A DNA stretch of 12,460 nucleotides, from positions 1-12,460 of the forward strand of contig JANYKF010000354.1 in the NCBI GenBank assembly GCA_025361665.1, given 5' to 3'. The number at the start of each line of letters is the position of its first letter. Within the stretch, counting starts at the first letter, position 1. This DNA comes from Clostridiaceae bacterium. GTDB taxonomy: Bacteria > Bacillota > Clostridia > DSM-8532. A program made the position numbers and the translations under genes. The notes beneath the pieces are model-generated. The model was given only the letters and a program-made list of their open reading frames with translations. It searched no databases and was not told the DNA's origin. Positions 7,038 through 12,460 of the stretch are shown piece by piece.

Positions 7038-7721
7038 AATCAGGCGATCCCGTTCCGGGTGCTGTTCGGGGTGCTGCATGTGCCCATGCTGGCCGGTGAC
7101 ATTGTATGTCACCCATTCGGCGATGTTGGTGGCATGGTCTCCCATCCGTTCCAGATACTTCACGATGAACATGATGTCGATGGACACTTCCACTTTCCTC
7201 GGATCAGCTTTAATCGCGTTCACCCGGTCGAGAATCAGGGAATTGAACAGGTCATCCACTTCGTCATCATCATCGCACACCTGGCGGGCCGCCTCCAGAT
7301 CCTGATGGATGAAGGCGTCCAGACTGCTGCGCAGCATTTTCCTGGTCTTGTCCGCCATCACGAAGACATCGGCCGGGACTGTGCCTGCCGGGGACCCGAC
7401 AAGCCGCAGCGAAAGCTCCGCAATGTCGGAGGCATGGTCGGCGATGCGCTCCAGATCCGTCAGCATCTTCAGGCTGGCGCCGATGAGCCGCAGATCCCCC
7501 GCCAGGGGCTGCTGCAGGGCGAACAGGTTCAGGCAGTGCTTTTCGATTCTAGACTCCATGCTGTCAATCAGGTCGTCCTTGGCGATGACGGACTGAGCCA
7601 GATTCGCATCCAGTTCGCGCAGCGCAATGATGGTCTGCTCGACGGATTCCTCCACAAGGCCGCCCATCCGCAGGATTTCCCCGTTCAGCTGCTGCAGTTC
7701 CCTATCCAAAAGATTCCTCAT
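7023..7721 (-). CDS. phoU: Phosphate signalling protein PhoU
   Basis: PhoU is a cytoplasmic metal-binding helical-bundle protein that links the Pst transporter to PhoR and represses the Pho response when phosphate is plentiful. The 232-residue length fits the family. Two internally related three-helix halves are visible, each with the E-R-x-x-D-H metal motif: LERIADHASDIAE (residues 90-102) and LERMGDHATNIAEW (190-203). The start is ATG 7721-7719, with GGGAGG 9 nt upstream; the open frame extends further upstream through pstB sequence but has no family similarity there. The C-terminal tail (about 209-232) is His-rich, with a short QHPEQHPER duplication. The stop lies in the first 31-bp repeat unit before phoB. 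pstB lies 44 nt upstream. Confidence 0.95.
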   Translation of the reverse strand: MRNLLDRELQQLNGEILRMGGLVEESVEQTIIALRELDANLAQSVIAKDDLIDSMESRIEKHCLNLFALQQPLAGDLRLIGASLKMLTDLERIADHASDIAELSLRLVGSPAGTVPADVFVMADKTRKMLRSSLDAFIHQDLEAARQVCDDDDEVDDLFNSLILDRVNAIKADPRKVEVSIDIMFIVKYLERMGDHATNIAEWVTYNVTGQHGHMQHPEQHPERDRLIGEPD

Positions 7722-7765
7722 ACCACAAATCCTCCCTCTCTTCAAATCTAATGGCTCTATCTGGC

Positions 7766-8536
7766 TCAACCAAACCGCCCGGTTATATAGCGTTCGGTTT
7801 TCATTTCCTTCGGTTTGTTGAATATTTGTTCCGTCGACCCGAATTCCACCAGATCCCCAAGCAGGAAAAAGGCCGTCTTGTCCGATATGCGCCCGGCCTG
7901 TTGCATGTTGTGGGTCACAATGAGGATCGTGTAGTCCTGCTTGAGGGATTCGCACAAATCCTCTATTTTCAGGGTGGAAATAGGATCCAGGGCCGAAGTC
8001 GGCTCATCCATCAGGAGCACTTCGGGTTCGGTCGCCAGTGTTCGGGCGATGCAGAGGCGCTGCTGCTGACCGCCGGATATGCCAAGCGCGCTTTTGTGAA
8101 GCCTGTCGCAGACTTCATCCCACAGGGCGGCGGCCCGAAGGCTGTGCTCCACAATCTCATCCAGATCGGCCTTTTTACGGATGCCATGAATTTTGGGTCC
8201 GTAGGCCACATTTTCATAAATGGACATCGGAAAGGGGTTCGGTTTTTGAAAAACCATCCCGACGCGCTTGCGCAGGTCCACCACGTCGACATCCTTGTAG
8301 ATTTCCTCTCCGTCAAGCTGGACGCTGCCCGTGATGCGGACGTTTTCAACCAGGTCGTTCATCCGGTTCAGCGTCTTGAGGAACGTGGATTTTCCGCAGC
8401 CGGACGGACCGATGAGCGCCGTCACCTTATTGGCGGCCACATCCATGTCGATAGACTTGAGCGCTTGAAAATCGCCGTAGAACAAATCCAAACCACGGAC
8501 GGCGATTTTCACCTTTCTGTCTGATCCCGTCTGCAT
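7766..8536 (-). CDS. pstB: Phosphate ABC transporter ATP-binding protein PstB
   Basis: PstB is the ATPase of the high-affinity phosphate importer PstSCAB, on the inner face of the membrane, and also takes part in signalling with PhoU and PhoR. The 256-residue protein is full length. Walker A is GPSGCGKST (43-51), the Q-loop is Q97 in [12 protein letters not shown] (a PstB hallmark), the ABC signature is ISGGQQQR (153-160, Ile replacing the usual Leu), Walker B ends in D177-E178 and the switch histidine is H209. The ATG 8536-8534 has AAGGAG 5 nt upstream. It is the first gene after a Pho operator. pstS, pstC and pstA are absent between it and holA, although they normally precede pstB; they must lie elsewhere, have been lost, or be replaced by another phosphate permease. 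Confidence 0.95.
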   Translation of the reverse strand: MQTGSDRKVKIAVRGLDLFYGDFQALKSIDMDVAANKVTALIGPSGCGKSTFLKTLNRMNDLVENVRITGSVQLDGEEIYKDVDVVDLRKRVGMVFQKPNPFPMSIYENVAYGPKIHGIRKKADLDEIVEHSLRAAALWDEVCDRLHKSALGISGGQQQRLCIARTLATEPEVLLMDEPTSALDPISTLKIEDLCESLKQDYTILIVTHNMQQAGRISDKTAFFLLGDLVEFGSTEQIFNKPKEMKTERYITGRFG

Positions 8537-8548
8537 GCCTGCTCCTTC

Positions 8549-8569
8549 AAACCGAACCGGATACGGTTT
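8549..8569 (-). promoter_or_regulatory. Small alternative hairpin next to the pstB ribosome site
   Basis: In the pstB leader AAACCG can pair with either of two downstream CGGTT elements: with the nearer (loop TATC, 5-bp stem) or the farther (loop of 9, 6-bp stem). The farther element ends 1 nt before the AAGGAG ribosome site. The two pairings exclude each other. This may be chance, and no known riboswitch is recognised. Confidence 0.25.
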
Positions 8570-8633
8570 TTGGTACCATCGACGCGAATGTTGGTTTTCA
8601 TCATATCTTCACGAAACCCGAATAATTGAGGCG

Positions 8634-8687
8634 ATTGTATCACGCACCTATTGGGAGAAGTTCAAGCTTCTGTTAAAACAATGTTAA
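8634..8687 (-). promoter_or_regulatory. Pho-box operator and promoter upstream of pstB
   Basis: Three direct repeats at an exact 11-bp period: TTAACA (8687-8682), TTAACA (8676-8671) and a weaker TTGAAC (8665-8660). This is the B. subtilis PhoP box pattern, TT(A/T/C)ACA with about 5-bp spacers. An extended -10, TGATACAAT, lies at 8642-8634, 20 bp after the third box. Taking that -10 as -12 to -7, the boxes fall at about -60 to -33, where an activating PhoP/PhoB dimer pair would sit, with the third box replacing the -35. This promoter probably drives pstB-phoU-phoB and perhaps the genes beyond. Confidence 0.75.
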
Positions 8688-8704
8688 TTCATGCCCGATG
8701 CGGG

Positions 8705-9841
8705 TCATCCTTCCGCCAAACCGGCAATCAGCAGTTCCAGCGCCAGCCGGGTTTTGATCCGGCCGCTCTTAATGGCTATGTCCATATCCGCGCAGCCCTT
8801 CACGAAACGGCTCAGAGAAGCCTTCGGCAGCCGTCCTGCAAGTTTTTCCATTCTTGACAGGACATAGGGGTTCATCCCCAGCCGATCCGCCTTCCGATCC
8901 GCCGAAAGTCCCGGAACCATGCGCTTCAGCTGATGAAGCCGACCGGCCTGTCTCGCAAGCATGTAGAAAATCTTCTGCTCCGCTTCGCGCTTGCGGATCA
9001 TCTCATCCAGCATGATGAACGCCTTCGTGCAATCCCCTCCGGCGACGGCATCCATCAAATCGAAAACGCGGCTGCGGATCGAAGGAATGACAACCGCCTG
9101 GATATCCTCACGGGAAACCTGGGTCCGCTCCCCCATGAACAGGGTGACCTTGCCGATTTCCTGGTGCAGCGTCGTCATGCCGTCTTCCGCCCGATGCACC
9201 AGATAGTCCGCATCATAGGGGGAAATCTGCTTTCCCGACTTTGCAAATCCCTTCTGAATCCATTTGCCGAGAACATCCGGCTTCTGGAATGGCATTTCCG
9301 CCGCCAGGCCATATCGGTCGATCAGCTTGAAGAGGCCAAGTGTCTTGTTGACTGTCTCCTCCACGAATACAAGCAGCGTGTGGGTTGGAAATGAATCAAA
9401 AAACGGTTTCCAGTCGTACTTTTCCTGATTCTCGGCATCCGGTTCCGGCTCCTGGACAGTCATCCCGGATTCCAATCCCTGCATGGCATCCTGACTGGAT
9501 TCTCCCAAATCCCGTTCATCCGCTTCCGCTGTCAGAGCCGCCTTTTTCCGGTTGACCTTGAAGAGCCCGCTTTTTCTGACGATGACCAGTTTGCGCTCCG
9601 TGAACACCGGGTATGTCTCGCATGCCTCGACAATGGCTTCGGGTTTCACCCGCCCTTCGAGCAGGATCTCATTGAAATCCCGGATGTCGGGCTTCAGAAT
9701 GCAATCACGGATATCCCGGACGAATCGGTCGATCAGGAAGTTTTCCTCCCCATAGAGAAGCAGGCATGGCGCGGGAATGCCACTTTTCAACTGTTGCCGC
9801 ATATCGGCCACGCCATCGCGTCCGATTTCCCTGTAAGCCAA
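8705..9841 (-). CDS. holA: DNA polymerase III delta subunit HolA
   Basis: Delta is the clamp-loader subunit that opens the beta ring during replication. The 378-residue protein shows the N-terminal LLLYGEENFLIDRFV (about 27-41), ERKLVIVRKSGLF (82-94), the middle RVFDLMDAV string and the C-terminal end typical of HolA: LGMNPYVLSRM, then DMDIAIKSG and LALELLIAGL. Family members are usually about 330-345 residues; the extra length comes from an acidic low-complexity insertion at about 99-142 (rich in Glu, Asp, Gln and Ser) after the first lid strand, and about 13 extra N-terminal residues. The start chosen is TTG 9841-9839, which has GGAGG 7 nt upstream; ATG 9802 (MRQQLKSG) fits family length but has no ribosome site. 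It follows comEC, as in many Firmicutes, with its own promoter. Confidence 0.9.
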   Translation of the reverse strand: MAYREIGRDGVADMRQQLKSGIPAPCLLLYGEENFLIDRFVRDIRDCILKPDIRDFNEILLEGRVKPEAIVEACETYPVFTERKLVIVRKSGLFKVNRKKAALTAEADERDLGESSQDAMQGLESGMTVQEPEPDAENQEKYDWKPFFDSFPTHTLLVFVEETVNKTLGLFKLIDRYGLAAEMPFQKPDVLGKWIQKGFAKSGKQISPYDADYLVHRAEDGMTTLHQEIGKVTLFMGERTQVSREDIQAVVIPSIRSRVFDLMDAVAGGDCTKAFIMLDEMIRKREAEQKIFYMLARQAGRLHQLKRMVPGLSADRKADRLGMNPYVLSRMEKLAGRLPKASLSRFVKGCADMDIAIKSGRIKTRLALELLIAGLAEG

Positions 9842-9848
9842 GGATCTA

Positions 9849-9853
9849 CCTCC
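9849..9853 (-). promoter_or_regulatory. Shine-Dalgarno site selecting the TTG start of holA
   Basis: GGAGG (9853-9849) lies 7 nt before TTG 9841, in frame with the conserved HolA sequence. It is the only strong ribosome site in the region and decides for TTG over the downstream GTG 9811 and ATG 9802. Confidence 0.7.
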
Positions 9854-9945
9854 GGTTCCTGTCGGTCTTCCTGCCGCATGCAAAAAAAGAACGAAAATGC
9901 CTGCATCAGACAGAGATCGTCTTTTTGCCGTTGCGTCTCCATTCC

Positions 9946-9974
9946 ATTATACGGGATTATCGTAGCCGCGTCAT
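9946..9974 (-). promoter_or_regulatory. Sigma-70/SigA-type promoter for holA
   Basis: ATGACG (9974-9969; four of six matches to TTGACA) is separated by 17 bp from a perfect TATAAT (9951-9946). It starts about 33 bp after the comEC stop and would give a leader of about 100 nt before the holA TTG. No Rho-independent terminator is visible between comEC and this promoter. Confidence 0.7.
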
Positions 9975-10006
9975 GAATCACAAGGGAATAGTGCATGTGG
10001 TTTATG

Positions 10007-12433
10007 TTACTTGAACAACGCATTTACAGGGTACAGTCCGTCAAAAATGGAATGGACAGGCTTGACGAAAGGTTCCCAGAAAATGGAGTCCCCATTTGTC
10101 TGAAGCATCATGGCCCCGCCGTTCCGGGTCACATGCACGGCCGCACCGGACGCGCCGATTCGCTCGAGGGTCTCAGGGGCCGGATGCCCGTAGCGATTCC
10201 GGCCAACGCTGATGACGGCGAGCTTGGGACGGACAATGTCCAAAAATGCGGATGTCGTGCCGAATCGGGCGCCATGGTGGCCAATCTTCACCACATCGGC
10301 CGGTTCCAGCACACCCCGCTGCGCCATCCGGCTCTCTGCCGCTTCTTCCGCGTCCGCCATCAGCAGCATGGAAAAGTCCCTGTATTCCAGGCGCAGGACC
10401 ATGGAAGTCTGGTTGGGGTCCGGTTCGCCGGGACTCCAGCCCGATTCCGGCGACAGCACGCGCAACGTGAGATCCGGTTCCGACCATATCACATCGCCCG
10501 CGGAAACATACCGCACCGGGATTCCCTTTCGCAGCGCCGTTTCCTTCAGGCCGTCAGAGGCTCCGTCATCCGGGACCGCAGACAAAACGACGCCCTGGGC
10601 CCCGGCCAGTTCCTCCACTGCCTGCAGCCCCAGCAAATGGTCGGCATGGGGGTGTGTGGAAATCAGCAAATCCGGCCGCAAGACACCTTCCGCCAGGAGC
10701 ATTGGCAGCATGATCCGTTCTCCTGCCCTTGATCCTTCCGTGTCCGTGGCGGACCCGCCCCCGTCAATGACAAGGCTCTTTCCGGAAGGGGTCTTGACAA
10801 GCATGCCGTCGCCTTGACCGACATCCGACACAATGACCTGCAGGCGGTGATCCGGGATCATCGCAGCGGCGAGGATCAGGACGCTGATGATGCCGGCAGC
10901 CGGCACGATGCGGCGGCGCGTGTCCAGCGGCAGCCACTGGCGGCCGAAACGCAGCCACAACAGCCAGGCCGCATATAGGACAACTGCCACGAACGGTGGT
11001 GAGGTCACGAGAATCTGCGACCAGGGAAAGGATGCCGTCCAGGTCACAAAGCGGATGAGGAGGGTAATCACGAATCCCAGCAGATGACCGATTCCCGCGC
11101 CGGCCAAGGGAAGAACGAACCCGGTCAGCACCAGCAGGGCGCCCATGAGTGTCAGAAAACCCGTGACGGGTACCACCACAAGGTTTGCGGGAACCGACAG
11201 CAGCGAAAGGGTATGGAAGGTGCCTGTCAGAACAGGCATCACGCCTGCCTGCGCGGACAACGTTGCGGCCAGGGTGTCGCGGAGCGTCTTGGGCACGCGT
11301 TCCGGAAGCCTTCCGGAAAGCGGTTCGCAGAAAAGCCCGATGGCCGCCGTGGCCAGGACGGACAGCTGGAACCCGACGTCGAACAGCCAGGCGCTGTTCG
11401 CGGCAAGCATCACGACCAGGGTGCAGGAAAGCGAGGCGGCCATGTCGGTTTTGCGCCACAGGATGCCGCCCGCAAGCATCAGCGTGGCCATGACGGCGGC
11501 CCGGACGATGGAAGCCCCAAACCCGGTCATCAGCACGAACAGGAACAGCAGCGGCAGCGAGGCGGCGGAAGACCATCGTTTGTTGACGCCAAGCCGCTTG
11601 AACAGCCACATGAGCGGCAGAAGCAGAAATGCGATGTTCGCGCCGGACACCGCCATCACATGGGAAAGGCCGACGGCACGGAAGGCATCCTGCAGGTCCG
11701 GATCGAGATCGGAGGTTTCACCCAGCAGCATGCCGGCCATCACGGGCGCCGTGCCCGGAGGCAGGTACCGGTCCAGCTGGGCCAGGGCTCCCTCTTTCAG
11801 GGTGAATCCCCATTTCATGAGAAAACTGCCCCGGTTTCCCGGAAGCCGTTCCGGCGGGCCATCCAGCACCATCTGCGCCTGGACGCCGCGAGCGGCCAGA
11901 TACATGGCCATGTCGAATCCGCCCGGATTTCTGCGTCCTTCCGGAAGCCGGAGGGTTCCCGACATCCGGACAAGGTCCCCGTATCGCGGAAGCCCGGTGA
12001 TGGCCGTCCCATACAGGACAGCCCGGATGCGCCCTTTCGGTGCCGCCGTCCGTCCGCCGGACTCGAGTGAATCGACCGCGACGGTCATGATGGCACCGTA
12101 CGAGGTTGGCATCGGTTCACCGGAGAGATGGCCAACGACTGTGACCGGCTTCTCCGACCACTGTGCGAAGAGTCCGTTCATTTGCGCCAGGTTCCATTCA
12201 TGCCGAATAAATCCAAACAGGAGCAGGATGGCCGGCAATATCCACCAAAGTCGGGAATGGTCCTTCCTTGCGTGAAGAAACACACCCCAGGTCAATGCGG
12301 CGGATACGAGGATTCCGGCACAAACGAGCACCGGCCATGGTTTTCCGGCCAGAAACACGCCTGCCGCCATTCCTATGGCGCAAGCCGGAGCGAGCCTCCT
12401 GATGGCGGGAATAGACCCGGGTCCCAGCCCCAT
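10007..12433 (-). CDS. comEC: ComEC/Rec2 DNA internalization channel with C-terminal metallo-beta-lactamase domain
   Basis: ComEC forms the membrane channel that takes up single-stranded DNA in natural transformation; the C-terminal domain is thought to act on the non-transported strand. The 808-residue protein is complete. The N-terminus has two or three membrane helices (about 14-75) and a DUF4131/OB-like region to about 200. The competence domain (about 228-500) has multiple helices and the conserved strings LSHVMAVSGANIAF, GFGASIVRAAVMA and DVGFQLSVLATAAIG. The beta-lactamase-fold domain (about 530-785) keeps its metal ligands: D557 (VIDGGG), HPHADH (594-599), D694, H719-H720 in KIGHHGA and H750 in GRNRYGHP. 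The start is ATG 12433-12431, with an AAAGGAAGGG tract just upstream. No competence regulator is present in the window, so whether it is expressed is unknown. Confidence 0.95.
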   Translation of the reverse strand: MGLGPGSIPAIRRLAPACAIGMAAGVFLAGKPWPVLVCAGILVSAALTWGVFLHARKDHSRLWWILPAILLLFGFIRHEWNLAQMNGLFAQWSEKPVTVVGHLSGEPMPTSYGAIMTVAVDSLESGGRTAAPKGRIRAVLYGTAITGLPRYGDLVRMSGTLRLPEGRRNPGGFDMAMYLAARGVQAQMVLDGPPERLPGNRGSFLMKWGFTLKEGALAQLDRYLPPGTAPVMAGMLLGETSDLDPDLQDAFRAVGLSHVMAVSGANIAFLLLPLMWLFKRLGVNKRWSSAASLPLLFLFVLMTGFGASIVRAAVMATLMLAGGILWRKTDMAASLSCTLVVMLAANSAWLFDVGFQLSVLATAAIGLFCEPLSGRLPERVPKTLRDTLAATLSAQAGVMPVLTGTFHTLSLLSVPANLVVVPVTGFLTLMGALLVLTGFVLPLAGAGIGHLLGFVITLLIRFVTWTASFPWSQILVTSPPFVAVVLYAAWLLWLRFGRQWLPLDTRRRIVPAAGIISVLILAAAMIPDHRLQVIVSDVGQGDGMLVKTPSGKSLVIDGGGSATDTEGSRAGERIMLPMLLAEGVLRPDLLISTHPHADHLLGLQAVEELAGAQGVVLSAVPDDGASDGLKETALRKGIPVRYVSAGDVIWSEPDLTLRVLSPESGWSPGEPDPNQTSMVLRLEYRDFSMLLMADAEEAAESRMAQRGVLEPADVVKIGHHGARFGTTSAFLDIVRPKLAVISVGRNRYGHPAPETLERIGASGAAVHVTRNGGAMMLQTNGDSIFWEPFVKPVHSIFDGLYPVNALFK

Positions 12434-12460
12434 GTGCCCTTCCTTTCATTTCGATGCCCC

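Noticed and set aside
7722..7955. Upstream extension of phoU to a 310-residue protein
   Set aside because: The extension overlaps the end of pstB and has no PhoU similarity, while ATG 7721 has a strong GGGAGG site at a proper distance.
8688..8704. CCCG-CAT-CGGG hairpin after the holA stop as terminator
   Set aside because: The stem is only 4 bp and there is no T tract after it.
9787..10023. 78-codon minus-strand frame in the comEC-holA gap
   Set aside because: It starts before the holA promoter and runs out of frame into holA. It has no ribosome site and no recognisable similarity.
11084..12275. Two long plus-strand frames opposite comEC
   Set aside because: comEC is conserved throughout this stretch; the antisense products have shadow-type composition rich in Gln, Arg and Gly.

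Overview
This 12.5 kb chromosomal window carries nine protein genes, all on the minus strand, so it reads from right to left. The moderately high GC, strong GGAGG-type ribosome sites, use of GTG and TTG starts, the comEC-holA pair, CdaA/CdaR and a COG2509-type flavoprotein all point to a Gram-positive Firmicute, probably a high-GC member of the Clostridia. No rRNA, tRNA, CRISPR, transposase or phage gene is visible.

Right part (12433 to 8705): comEC (DNA uptake channel) and holA (DNA polymerase III delta subunit). holA has its own sigma-70-type promoter, a TTG start behind a strong Shine-Dalgarno site and an acidic linker insertion. Middle (8704 to 6209): a phosphate module, pstB-phoU-phoB. 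A three-box Pho operator with an extended -10 sits directly upstream of pstB. The permease genes pstS, pstC and pstA are not in the window. Next (6113 to 2179): the c-di-AMP module, cdaA (diadenylate cyclase) and cdaR/ybbR (its membrane regulator), with an overlapping FAD-dependent oxidoreductase gene. Then phoR, the likely kinase partner of PhoB, separated from phoB by the c-di-AMP genes. At the left edge is the 5' part of an amidohydrolase gene that was recovered only by reading through the window boundary.

The most unusual property is a set of tandem repeats concentrated at gene starts and gene junctions of this one gene string. (1) Eight 18-bp units lie inside the amidohydrolase N-terminus. 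(2) Degenerate 15-bp units form the N-terminus of the flavoprotein. (3) A 53-bp duplication at the cdaA/cdaR junction duplicates the cdaR start. (4) At the phoU/phoB junction, four 31-bp units each carry stop, Shine-Dalgarno-like purines and start, making three back-to-back five-codon minicistrons before phoB. They look like recurrent slippage or duplication of translation-initiation regions and may tune expression.

Functionally, the layout suggests that phosphate sensing (PstB, PhoU, PhoR, PhoB) and c-di-AMP synthesis (CdaA, CdaR) share transcription, with an internal promoter candidate in front of cdaA. This is an inference from gene order and short spacings.
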